From positions 1-61,825 of the IMG/VR virus record IMGVR_UViG_3300010397_000010: a DNA stretch of 61,825 nucleotides, one strand, 5' to 3'. Below the pieces are notes generated by a model. It was not told where the DNA came from. It saw only the letters and a list, made by a program, of their open reading frames with translations, and ran no database searches. Shown here piece by piece: positions 6,623-14,287 of the stretch. Each line of letters starts with the position of its first letter. The first letter of the stretch is position 1. The stretch is from a virus. The translations under genes were made by a program, and so were the position numbers.

Positions 6623-7042
6623 TTAACCTTTCCTCTTCTTCCTCTTGACAATTTCTTTCAGATCCCCGAACGCACTGACATGACGAGAATATGTCGTCAA
6701 AAGGGAATTGACGGAGAAATTGATCCCACTCCTTCTCAAAGGAGCGCTCATCAGCACGTAAAGGGGATGAGCTGAATTCCCCGGCACATCCCTTAGGACG
6801 AATAAATAGGCATCAATCCCCTTTTCGGTCAACTTCCCATGCACATGAAGATTGGCGATCCATTGCCCCTTCGATGAAGAGGATGCGAATTTAATGCTCA
6901 CTCTCGCCCCATCTACCATCAACACAGTCGGTCGACCTTCGTCACGATAGACTTTAGAAAATCCTTCATAATAGAGCCTATCTCGAACCTTGGCGAGTTC
7001 AGGGGAGATCGAGGGAGTTTCCACAGAAGAGATATTAACCAT
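6623..7042 (-). CDS. Hypothetical protein, possible restriction-nuclease fold, 139 aa
   Basis: ATG at 7042; a TTG two codons upstream is an alternative. The core TVLMVDGARVSIKFASSSSK is followed by LHVHGKLTEKGIDAYLFVLR. A D...K arrangement on adjacent strands is reminiscent of PD-(D/E)XK nucleases, but I cannot place all catalytic residues. The tail (IVKRKKRKG) is basic and may bind nucleic acid. It lies upstream of the helicase in the minus-strand island. The nuclease assignment is a weak inference. Confidence 0.6.
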   Translation of the reverse strand: MVNISSVETPSISPELAKVRDRLYYEGFSKVYRDEGRPTVLMVDGARVSIKFASSSSKGQWIANLHVHGKLTEKGIDAYLFVLRDVPGNSAHPLYVLMSAPLRRSGINFSVNSLLTTYSRHVSAFGDLKEIVKRKKRKG

Positions 7043-7175
7043 TTTCAAATCCCACTAGTATCAAGTAAATTGTCATAGCCGCTGCCCATCCGTAGAGATG
7101 AAAATGGACTAATATTCCTATGGGAGCTGCTGCAAGTAGCCTTCCGATAGCCTTAAAGAGTTTGTCGTTATTCAT
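7035..7175 (-). CDS. Small two-span membrane protein, 46 aa
   Basis: Start MNNDKLFKAIGRLLAAAPIG at 7175. Two hydrophobic helices (about 13-24 and 28-42) are separated by HLYGW. A TATAAT box ends eight bases before the ATG, so the mRNA should begin at or next to the A of the start codon. It is first in the minus-strand island and overlaps the next gene by eight bases. Function unknown. Confidence 0.55.
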   Translation of the reverse strand: MNNDKLFKAIGRLLAAAPIGILVHFHLYGWAAAMTIYLILVGFENG

Positions 7176-7182
7176 GGTAAAG

Positions 7183-7212
7183 ATTATATTCCAATCCCCC
7201 CTAAGATGACAA
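7183..7212 (-). promoter_or_regulatory. Minus-strand promoter with perfect TATAAT
   Basis: Read on the minus strand: TTGTCA (7212-7207), an 18-base spacer, TATAAT (7188-7183). The expected start site falls at about the A of the ATG at 7175, implying a leaderless or nearly leaderless transcript. It is divergent from promoter P2 at 7247, with 34 bp between the two -35 boxes. Confidence 0.65.
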
Positions 7213-7246
7213 GTGAAATAAAATGGAGATAAATTGAATTTTCCCC

Positions 7247-7275
7247 TTGACACCCTTCGCAGGGGCGATTAGAGT
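7247..7275 (+). promoter_or_regulatory. Sigma70-like promoter P2
   Basis: TTGACA (7247-7252), a 17-base spacer, TAGAGT (7270-7275). The spacer starts CCCTTCGCAGGGG, a small inverted repeat in the position where the promoters at 14211 and 17575 also start CCCTT. AT-rich AAATAAAATG lies 31 bases upstream. It drives the gene at 7315 and probably the cluster to about 14.2 kb. Confidence 0.7.
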
Positions 7276-7314
7276 GAATCAGGATTAATTGACTGATTGA
7301 AAGGATTATCTCAA

Positions 7315-7734
7315 ATGACCCAAGAAGAATGCCTCCACCTCGCTCTCCAGCTATTCCCTCCCGAAGATCGCCCCTTTGTCGCCGTCGAGCGCGAGCGGAG
7401 GATTGGGGCTAAGGCGAAGAATGAATATTACCTCTGGTTTTTTCAAAAGGAAGGATTCGACGCAAGATTCCTCATCAGCTCCGATAGCGGGTGGGATGAG
7501 CTGCTCCAGCGGACGAAGGATAGGTTGAATCCTCCCCAGGATGGGCCGTTTGATGACGAATCCGCCAGCCAGAGCAAACAAATTCAATCGGTGCCTAATC
7601 TTGGCCCCGACTACGGAATAGCATTCAATCAGTCTACAGGAGACATTGACGCTATATTTTGCTCTCCACGCAAGCCGACCGAGGGTGGGTCTCAAATGAC
7701 TCCCGCCGAAGAGGATGCCTTAAAGGAGCGTTAG
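7315..7734 (+). CDS. Hypothetical protein, 139 aa
   Basis: Start at 7315 follows GAAAGGATTAT at -12. It opens MTQEECLHLALQLFPPEDRP and ends in an acidic stretch (TPAEEDALKER). The second half has PDYGIAFNQSTGDIDAIFC, of unknown type. First gene behind promoter P2. No family recognised. Confidence 0.6.
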   Translation: MTQEECLHLALQLFPPEDRPFVAVERERRIGAKAKNEYYLWFFQKEGFDARFLISSDSGWDELLQRTKDRLNPPQDGPFDDESASQSKQIQSVPNLGPDYGIAFNQSTGDIDAIFCSPRKPTEGGSQMTPAEEDALKER

Positions 7735-7736
7735 AA

Positions 7737-8087
7737 ATGAAGATTATCAAAGACACTCTTGAACCAATCATCGAGACTTGGGACGATCCGGGTGACTATC
7801 CCTCTGGTGCTGGCGGTGGGCCGCTTCCTTCCTACAAATATATTGATGGTTGCGAAGGGGAGTTAGTGATTGAGTTAGCTCCAGCAGAAATTCTCCAAAT
7901 GATCGACGATCAGGAGGGATTGGATGGATGCTTAGACACCTCCCATCGGATAAGGGTAAAGAAATGGATCGTCAAGAAAATGGAGATCGTTAATGGAAAT
8001 CTTCAAGTAGCATTCAATGTGGATGAGTGTGAGGGGGAGGTTGAGGAGGATGATCCAAGAGAATATGAAAGGGACGAGGATTGCTAA
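7737..8087 (+). CDS. Acidic hypothetical protein, 116 aa
   Basis: Start at 7737 with AAAGGAGCG upstream, two bases after the previous stop. The N-terminal half has WDDPGDYPSGAGGGPLPSYK. The end is strongly acidic (DECEGEVEEDDPREYERDED). It has no catalytic motif. The acidic tail could bind a basic partner. Confidence 0.6.
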   Translation: MKIIKDTLEPIIETWDDPGDYPSGAGGGPLPSYKYIDGCEGELVIELAPAEILQMIDDQEGLDGCLDTSHRIRVKKWIVKKMEIVNGNLQVAFNVDECEGEVEEDDPREYERDEDC

Positions 8088-8088
8088 A

Positions 8089-8262
8089 ATGACTCCCATT
8101 GAACATAAGTGCGACAACTGTGGCGCTTCTCCCGCGCCATACGAGAAGGAGAATCGAGATATCTGCCCCACGGATCGCGGCAATGAGGTAAGAGAGTATC
8201 GGGAGCATTTCTGCCACGAATGCGTTGAGGAGTTTGGATTGCTTGAGAAGGAGTCTAAGTAA
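8089..8262 (+). CDS. Small zinc-binding protein, 57 aa
   Basis: Start MTPIEHKCDNCGASPAPYEK at 8089, behind GACGAGGATTGCTAAA. It pairs CDNC with a later FCHEC, the classic two-knuckle zinc ribbon. An in-frame ATG at 8065 would add eight residues. It overlaps nothing and ends two bases before the methyltransferase gene. Confidence 0.6.
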   Translation: MTPIEHKCDNCGASPAPYEKENRDICPTDRGNEVREYREHFCHECVEEFGLLEKESK

Positions 8263-8264
8263 TC

Positions 8265-9371
8265 ATGCGCCGATATTGCCCCATCTGTGAATCCGGCTGG
8301 AGAGATACTCTCCATCAATTCGACTACTCCACCGGAGAGAGACAGATTCTCTCTTCCTGTAATCAATGTGGAATGGTTTATGCAAGCGAGACTCCTTCCG
8401 CAGATTATGGGAACCAGTCCAAGTATGCTTCCCCCGGCGCGAGTGGATCGGGGGAGAATGCCCAGGAGCTTAAGCGGCTAGATGAGCTGGTGACCATCCT
8501 CAGCGCCCACGTTCTGGATGAGCGCGCAAGGATTCTCGATATCGGCTGCGCCCGAGGGGGGTTGCTGCAAGCGCTCCGAAGGGCGGGCTTCGTTAATGCA
8601 GAAGGAATCGATCCCTCTAGGGGATGTGTGGAAGCGTGTCGAGTGAAGAGATTGATTGCTCATCAAGCGGACTTTACCGACCTAAATTCGATGAAGAATA
8701 AATGGGATTGCATAATCCTCTCCCATGTCCTAGAGCATGTGGAGGATGTGAAAGGAGCGCTTGAGAGCATTCATGAGGCGCTCGCGCCGGAAGGGATTCT
8801 GTATGTGGAGACTCCGAATGCTCTCCGATACTCGGCCAATGTCCCTTTCATGGAGACTAATCGAGAGCATATCAATCACTTTGATCTTGGACATTTAATG
8901 AAGGTTATTGATGAAATGGGATTCTCGGTCGAGAGTTGTGGGAGAAGAGATTTTGTTAGATTCCAAACTCCCATTCCCTCGATCTATGTGATCGCCAGTC
9001 GGACGGGGGATTGCCTTTCCGCCTCAGTGAGTAGATATCTTGAGGACTCAGAGGAGGAGTTGATAAAGCTAGAGAGATCGCTAAGGGAGGATCTAGAAGA
9101 GGTAAAGGAGATCGTGTTGTGGGGCTTTGGGGAATTTGCGCAGACTCTATTGAGGACGAAGATTCTCCAACAAATAAAGATTATCCAGATAATCGATTCG
9201 GATAAGGGAAAACATGGAGATAGGGTCGGGGGATTGATTGTCGAGTCCCCCGAGGGATTGTCGGATGGCCTTCCGATATTGATTGGATCAATCGTCAATC
9301 GAGAGAACATTCTTAGGGATATTCAGAAGATGAAGTTGAAAAATAGAGTGATTATGATTGGAGAATCATAA
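8265..9371 (+). CDS. Zinc-ribbon SAM methyltransferase (C-methyltransferase-like)
   Basis: 368 residues in three parts. An N-terminal zinc ribbon has C5-x2-C8 and C32-x2-C35. A Rossmann SAM-binding domain shows LDIGCARGG (91-99) and SHVLEHVEDVKGALESIHE. A C-terminal second Rossmann-like domain starts IVLWGFGEFAQTLL. This order matches the sugar C-methyltransferase family (Methyltransf_13 / 23 / 14), which acts on nucleotide-activated deoxysugars. It is followed with a 1-base overlap by an HNH gene and then a glycosyltransferase, which supports a role in glycan change, of host surface or virion. The substrate is unknown. Confidence 0.75.
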   Translation: MRRYCPICESGWRDTLHQFDYSTGERQILSSCNQCGMVYASETPSADYGNQSKYASPGASGSGENAQELKRLDELVTILSAHVLDERARILDIGCARGGLLQALRRAGFVNAEGIDPSRGCVEACRVKRLIAHQADFTDLNSMKNKWDCIILSHVLEHVEDVKGALESIHEALAPEGILYVETPNALRYSANVPFMETNREHINHFDLGHLMKVIDEMGFSVESCGRRDFVRFQTPIPSIYVIASRTGDCLSASVSRYLEDSEEELIKLERSLREDLEEVKEIVLWGFGEFAQTLLRTKILQQIKIIQIIDSDKGKHGDRVGGLIVESPEGLSDGLPILIGSIVNRENILRDIQKMKLKNRVIMIGES

Positions 9372-9850
9372 TGAGCGCAAACGACCCATACTTCGGAAAA
9401 CGATATAAATGGCTCGTTGATGCAATAAAGAGCCATAAATCCGATAAGTGTTTACTTTGGCCCTTTACTCTGCGTAAAAATGGATATGGGCGAGTTAGAA
9501 TTCCATCCGGCCCTATCGTGGCTACGCATCGGTTGGCATATAAACTCGCAAAAGGTCGCTGGCCTATTCCATGCGCTTTGCCTACTTGCGACGTGCCAAG
9601 ATGTGTAAATCCAAAACACATAAAAGCGGGTACTAACTCCGAAAATACCAAAGATAGAGAGCGCAAAGGAAGAGGAGCGAAAGGGGAGAGAATTCACGGA
9701 GCTAAGTTAACTCCAGACTTGGTGCGAATAATAAGGAAAGAATACAAGCCATGCGAAAACGGATTTAAAAAGGTTGCCGACAAATATGGAGTTTCTTGGA
9801 TGGCTATTTATTACATCATCAATGGAAAAAACTGGAGGCATGTGAAATGA
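9371..9850 (+). CDS. HNH homing-type endonuclease with C-terminal HTH
   Basis: 159 residues. DKCLLWPFTLRKNGYGRVR, then ATHRLAYKLAKGRWPIP, and the metal-binding CDVPRCVNPKHIKAGTN segment are typical of the HNH_3 family. The C-terminal LTPDLVRIIRKEY...KVADKYGVSWMAIYYI is a helix-turn-helix that sets site choice. The ATG overlaps the methyltransferase stop (TAATG) and the TGA overlaps the glycosyltransferase start (ATGA), so it is fitted tightly into the operon. A clear paralogue lies at 58059-58529, also touching a glycosyltransferase gene. Confidence 0.85.
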   Translation: MSANDPYFGKRYKWLVDAIKSHKSDKCLLWPFTLRKNGYGRVRIPSGPIVATHRLAYKLAKGRWPIPCALPTCDVPRCVNPKHIKAGTNSENTKDRERKGRGAKGERIHGAKLTPDLVRIIRKEYKPCENGFKKVADKYGVSWMAIYYIINGKNWRHVK

Positions 9851-10608
9851 GGCATCCAGTTTTGCTCACCATGTACAACAGAACGCCAAGCCAGCTCGAA
9901 CTATCCAAGCTCGCCCTCCAAAGTGTGCTTAATCAGGATTTGGAGGGAATGGAGCTAACGATTATCAATAATGGCTCAACAGACTCCACAAGGGAATGGT
10001 TAAGTAATTTACAGGAAGATGGCGAAGATTTTACAGTAAGAACTTATGAAAAAAATCAGCACATTCTGAAGTTGATGAATGACCAGTTAAAGGATGTCTT
10101 TCGCACCTCAGATCATGTCCTGCTGGTGCCGAATGATGTTATTTTGCCTCCCAACGCTTACCGAGAGATGCTGAAGTGGCCGAGAGGATTCGTGAGCGCC
10201 ACCCCAATCGAGCAGGATGAGCCATTCCAGCCTTTAGCGGGAGAGGTGAAGGCGATCTCCGAGAACACTCCATTCTGCGTCATTCTTATCCGAAGGTGGG
10301 CTTATCGGGCGATTGTGGAGCATTCTGGATGCTTCTTCGACGAGTCGTTCGAACACTATGGAAGTGATTGTGATATTGCGCTGAGGATATCTGCTTGCGG
10401 CATAAGGGGAGTTCAACTAGACATTCCTGTTTGGCATTACCGCAGCGCATCATGGAGATTAGCGCCCTCAGGCGAAGGGGAGAAAATGACCTATCGCGCC
10501 GACGTAGATCGCGCTCACTTCCGACGAAGGTATGGATTCGAGGCGGGATCGACGGAGTATGCGGCTGCGGCGAGGGATATTAATTTCCGGGCGGGATATG
10601 GAGAGTAA
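9847..10608 (+). CDS. Family 2-like (GT-A) glycosyltransferase
   Basis: Starting at ATG 9847 (GGAGG site upstream), the protein is 253 residues. The opening PVLLTMYNRTPSQLELSKLAL, the ELTIINNGSTDST loop and LLVPNDVILPP correspond to the UDP-sugar binding core, with ND in place of the usual DXD. ESFEHYGSDCDIALRI matches the acceptor-side ED motif. It likely transfers a sugar from a nucleotide donor. It follows the methyltransferase and HNH genes, and a second glycosyltransferase (GT4 type) lies at 58.5 kb. Acceptor unknown. Confidence 0.8.
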   Translation: MRHPVLLTMYNRTPSQLELSKLALQSVLNQDLEGMELTIINNGSTDSTREWLSNLQEDGEDFTVRTYEKNQHILKLMNDQLKDVFRTSDHVLLVPNDVILPPNAYREMLKWPRGFVSATPIEQDEPFQPLAGEVKAISENTPFCVILIRRWAYRAIVEHSGCFFDESFEHYGSDCDIALRISACGIRGVQLDIPVWHYRSASWRLAPSGEGEKMTYRADVDRAHFRRRYGFEAGSTEYAAAARDINFRAGYGE

Positions 10609-11772
10609 ATGAGCACCAAACCTTCCCTCTGCGCCGATTCAGGTTGTGCTCTCGCCCACTTAGGAAGCGGATTTACGGAGGTGGAGATTGGCTTACGATA
10701 TGAACAAACAAAATTGCTCATCATCGGAGAAGCAAGCGGAGAATCCGAAGCAAGAGAAAGTCTACCATTTCGCCCCTATGCTCAGTCTGGTTCTCTCCTC
10801 GCGGACGGAATGCGCGAAGTTAATATCTCGCGTTCCGAAGTGGCTATTACGAACATCATCCGCTGCCGACCGCCGAAGGATTACTTAGAGGGGGCGAGTT
10901 ATCAAGAGAACGCAATCTCTCATTGCACCCTTAACTATCTCTACAAGACTATTGATGAGCTAAAGCCGCGAGCTATCCTTGCCTTAGGAGGAACTGCGTA
11001 TCGCGCCTTAGTGGATGCACCAAGGGGGAAATATGGAACACTTGACTACAGTAGGGGATATGTCCAGAGTGGATCGGGAGCGGCTAGTGGAATTCCAGTC
11101 ATTAGTACGTATCATCCCGCTTTCATCCGAAGAGGAGCTGCACACCTTACGCCTCTCCTTCATCGAGACTTACGGAGAGCTTTTCTCCTGGCTACGGGAA
11201 GGCTTAGAGAGGGGATTCATTATGCTCTGGATATTTCCTCTCTAGGGCTTAGGTATCAAACGAGCCCGACTATTGAGGAGGCTTGGGAATATGCCGAGAA
11301 TGTCGATCCTTCCCTCCCTTTAGCTTTCGATATAGAAACACCCCTAAGCACAAGGAGCGATGAAGATGAACGAACCAGTTTTACTGATCGTGATATCAAG
11401 CTGTTCCAATGCACACAGAAACGAGGAGAAGGAATTGCTCTCCCATATAGAGACGAGTATATCGGAGCTATACGGAGAATCCTTTCATCTGCACAAATCA
11501 AAGTCGGCTTTAATAACTGGAACTTCGATGACCCTGTGCTTAGTGCGAACGGAATAGATGTCGGATTGACTGAAGATGCAATGGTGATGTTCCGAATGTA
11601 TTATAGCGACCTCCCAAGTAACCTCCAAGCGGCAGCGCAGATGTGTGGATGGAGTCATCCTTGGAAACATTACTCCGAGTCCGATCTCGCGTGGTATGGA
11701 GTAAGTGATGTGGATGCGACGTTGTGCGTGTATGAGTATATGACTCGATTGCTGGCGGGAGAGCAAATATGA
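10609..11772 (+). CDS. Uracil-DNA glycosylase (family 4-like) fused to 3'-5' exonuclease
   Basis: 387 residues. The N-terminal half is a family 4 type UDG. LIIGEASGESEA is motif A (normally GEAPG), then FRPYAQSGSLL, ITNIIRCRPP, and STYHPAFIRRG as motif B. Cys at CADSGC, IRCRPP and SHCTL could hold the Fe-S cluster of this family. From about residue 240 a DnaQ/Pol I exonuclease follows: FDIET (Exo I), VGFNNWNFDDPVL (Exo II), YGVSDVDAT (Exo III). SPO1-type polymerases carry UDG, exonuclease and polymerase in one chain. Here the polymerase part is a separate gene two places downstream, so this is half of a split enzyme. Confidence 0.85.
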   Translation: MSTKPSLCADSGCALAHLGSGFTEVEIGLRYEQTKLLIIGEASGESEARESLPFRPYAQSGSLLADGMREVNISRSEVAITNIIRCRPPKDYLEGASYQENAISHCTLNYLYKTIDELKPRAILALGGTAYRALVDAPRGKYGTLDYSRGYVQSGSGAASGIPVISTYHPAFIRRGAAHLTPLLHRDLRRAFLLATGRLREGIHYALDISSLGLRYQTSPTIEEAWEYAENVDPSLPLAFDIETPLSTRSDEDERTSFTDRDIKLFQCTQKRGEGIALPYRDEYIGAIRRILSSAQIKVGFNNWNFDDPVLSANGIDVGLTEDAMVMFRMYYSDLPSNLQAAAQMCGWSHPWKHYSESDLAWYGVSDVDATLCVYEYMTRLLAGEQI

Positions 11773-12503
11773 TTCCTTCATTTCGGCACATGGGCGGGAA
11801 AGCTAGACTAAGGAAATGGCTGATTTCTCATTTTCCCGCACAAGCGGATATGTATTTAGAGCCTTTTTGCGGCAAAGGGAATGTATACTATGCTGCCTGC
11901 GATAGTTTATTTTGCTTTAATTGGATCTTAGCGGATATAGACGGGAGCTTTTTAACCGCTCTACAAACTGCTAACCTAAATGAGCTGCCCGAAACAGTAG
12001 AAAAGGCTGATTTTTCGTTTTGGCGCAATAGCTCGTCGCCAATAGCAACTCTGATTGAGCCGAGAATTACTTTCGCAGGAAAGGGATATAGATATGGATT
12101 CTCCGGCAGCTCAGGTACTCATGTTGGGTATAACGGAGCGCTGTATAAGAAAGTTTGCGAGCAAGCTAGAACTCTTTTAAAGAATGCTCTAATTATTACG
12201 GGAGATTGGGAAACAACCATCCAATATGCACAAAATGAGGCGTTTGTTTATCTTGATCCCCCTTATTACGCCACTGATGCTTGTTACCCAAACATAGACC
12301 ATTCCACTTTAATTGATTGTTTGAATGCCGCATCGTTCAAGTGGGCATTGAGCGGATATGATAATGAGCTTTACAGATCCAAACTAAAATTTAAGACCTG
12401 CCATAAGTATGAACGTAATTCAGAAATCAAGAGTTCCAACACTGGAATGCGAACGCCAGTTATTGAGTGCTTATGGACAAATTATTCTATCGAGGAAGAA
12501 TAA
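11769..12503 (+). CDS. Dam-type adenine-specific DNA methyltransferase
   Basis: 244 residues of the D12 class. FRHMGGKARLRKWLISHFP and YLEPFCGKGNVYYA form the SAM site (the equivalent of FxGxG), and FVYLDPPYYATD is the catalytic DPPY. It methylates adenine N6 and may protect phage DNA or mimic host marks. The gene overlaps the UDG-exonuclease stop by four bases and the polymerase start by one base, so it sits between two halves of a replicative polymerase. Its codons look more AT-rich than its neighbours', consistent with a later arrival. Confidence 0.85.
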   Translation: MIPSFRHMGGKARLRKWLISHFPAQADMYLEPFCGKGNVYYAACDSLFCFNWILADIDGSFLTALQTANLNELPETVEKADFSFWRNSSSPIATLIEPRITFAGKGYRYGFSGSSGTHVGYNGALYKKVCEQARTLLKNALIITGDWETTIQYAQNEAFVYLDPPYYATDACYPNIDHSTLIDCLNAASFKWALSGYDNELYRSKLKFKTCHKYERNSEIKSSNTGMRTPVIECLWTNYSIEEE

Positions 12504-14203
12504 TGACATCCACAATGCTCATCAGCTATCAAACCTACTTTCGCGATCTCTGGCCTATCCTCCGCGACATGAGCACTAGGGGGATTCCGATTGATGCCGT
12601 AAAGAGGGAAGAGTTGAGGGAGTTAATCGAGCGTGAATCTCTCAGGGTCGATGATGAGATTAGGAAAATGGTTCCCCCCGAAGTGCTTCAGAGGAAGCCT
12701 AAGAATGGTTACAAACTTCCCCCGATCCTAAGCTGCGAAGATTGTGGATGGAAAGGGAGGACGGATCATTTATGCGTCTTTCGAGCGTCATCAGATGATG
12801 CTGAGTTGATGCAGGTTTCATATACCGTATTGGCTGAACTCGCTGGATTAGTCCAAAGAGAAGTCATCATTGAAGGAGATCAGGAGAAATGTCAGTGCCG
12901 CAAGAAGTCAAGAGAATCGTGCCGCGTTTGCTCCGGCACCGGGATTGTGCCTGCGGGCACTGTAGAGCTGAGATGGGCGAGCCCGCTTGCATTCAATCCC
13001 AACTCCCGCCCTCAGGTGATTCGATACATCAAATATCTCGGCCACCCTGTCCCGAAACACGCGAAGAGAACGGATGCTAATGGGGATGCTTCCGATACAA
13101 CAGAGGTGAGAGAGTTAGAGAGATTATTCGCTAAGACTCATCATCCAATTTATCCTCTCTTGATCCAAAAACGGCAGCTCACTAAAATGCTCGGAACTTA
13201 TGTCGATGGCTACCAACCGCATAAGGATGGGAAGTTACATTCGACTTATGGCTATGGAACGGCAACGTGGCAACTCACGTCGAAATCTCCAAATGTCCAG
13301 AACTCTCCTGCGAGGGGAAAGAGTCCATTCCAGAAATCACTCGTCGAGGCGTTCAATCGGATGATGACTTCTTCCGAAGGATGTACATTAGTTAATTTCG
13401 ACTATAAGAGTTTCCACGCCCAAACTACAGCGTGTGAGGCGGGATTACCCGATTACCTTAGGCTAGCGAAGATTGATCTTCATTCATTCACAACATGCCA
13501 TTTCATCAAGCATCCAGATCGGCATGGATTGCTCAAACTGCCTGATAATGAGTTGAAGCAATTCTTTAAGGCTCAAAAGAAAGATGATCGAATTTGGCAG
13601 AATGGGATGACCTTTCTCGACATCAGGAATGGAAAGGCGAAGAGTTGCGGCCTCGCGGTCGGGTTTGGGGCTAGGCATAAGAAGATTTATCAACTCTACA
13701 AAGAAGATTTCGATAGCCAGCATGAAGTGGAGGTGTTATGGAATCTAATTGTGCATGAACTTTTTCCGGGCCTCTACAAGTGGCAAGAATCGATTAAGGA
13801 AAAGGCTGCGGAAGATAAGAGGCTAGTGTCCCGATTTGGGGCAATCCGTCATTTCTTCGACGTTCGTCATTGGGATCGAAAGCAGCAGAAATGGGCCGGA
13901 GGGGAGCAAGCTGAGGCTGCGATTGCGTTCCTTCCTGCTTCGAACGCTTTTGGGATGATCCGCTTCGGGATGCTTGAGATGGAGAAAAAGGGATTGCTTT
14001 CCAAATATCGTCTCATCAACTCTACACATGATTCATTGAAGTTCGACTGTCCGAATGAGCTGGTTCAGGAGTGCATTCAGCAAATCGTCCCTATTGCTCA
14101 AGCTCCATGTCCGATGATGATTTATCCAGGAGTAACGGGGCCGGAGGGATTGAGCGTTGAGGTGGAATCTCAAGTTGGATCATCAAATTTAGATTTACAT
14201 TAA
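12503..14203 (+). CDS. DNA polymerase family A, polymerase domain only
   Basis: ATG 12503 overlaps the methylase stop (TAATG) and has GAGGAAGAA upstream; 566 residues. TATWQLTSKSPNVQN precedes motif A, LVNFDYKSFHAQ. Motif B is GKAKSCGLAVGFG with the conserved Lys, and motif C is STHDSLKF (HDS where HDE is usual). No exonuclease domain is present; that lies in the gene at 10609. Two Cys clusters in the N-terminal half (C78, C81, C91 and C130, C132, C140, C143) look like zinc sites and are unusual for this family. Confidence 0.88.
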   Translation: MTSTMLISYQTYFRDLWPILRDMSTRGIPIDAVKREELRELIERESLRVDDEIRKMVPPEVLQRKPKNGYKLPPILSCEDCGWKGRTDHLCVFRASSDDAELMQVSYTVLAELAGLVQREVIIEGDQEKCQCRKKSRESCRVCSGTGIVPAGTVELRWASPLAFNPNSRPQVIRYIKYLGHPVPKHAKRTDANGDASDTTEVRELERLFAKTHHPIYPLLIQKRQLTKMLGTYVDGYQPHKDGKLHSTYGYGTATWQLTSKSPNVQNSPARGKSPFQKSLVEAFNRMMTSSEGCTLVNFDYKSFHAQTTACEAGLPDYLRLAKIDLHSFTTCHFIKHPDRHGLLKLPDNELKQFFKAQKKDDRIWQNGMTFLDIRNGKAKSCGLAVGFGARHKKIYQLYKEDFDSQHEVEVLWNLIVHELFPGLYKWQESIKEKAAEDKRLVSRFGAIRHFFDVRHWDRKQQKWAGGEQAEAAIAFLPASNAFGMIRFGMLEMEKKGLLSKYRLINSTHDSLKFDCPNELVQECIQQIVPIAQAPCPMMIYPGVTGPEGLSVEVESQVGSSNLDLH

Positions 14204-14210
14204 ATAAAAG

Positions 14211-14239
14211 TTGACATCCCTTAGAGGGAATGAGAAGAT
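14211..14239 (+). promoter_or_regulatory. Promoter-like element P3 with inverted TTGACAT arms
   Basis: TTGACA (14211-14216), a 17-base spacer, GAAGAT (14234-14239). The -10 is poor. The spacer holds CCCTTAGAGGG, and an ATGTCAA at 14237-14243 mirrors the TTGACAT, so the site could also be an operator. It stands in the 84-bp gap before the phosphoribosyltransferase gene. Confidence 0.45.
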
Positions 14240-14287
14240 GTCAATAGATTATTTCAAGCACTAACCATAGAAAGGATTAATCATCTG

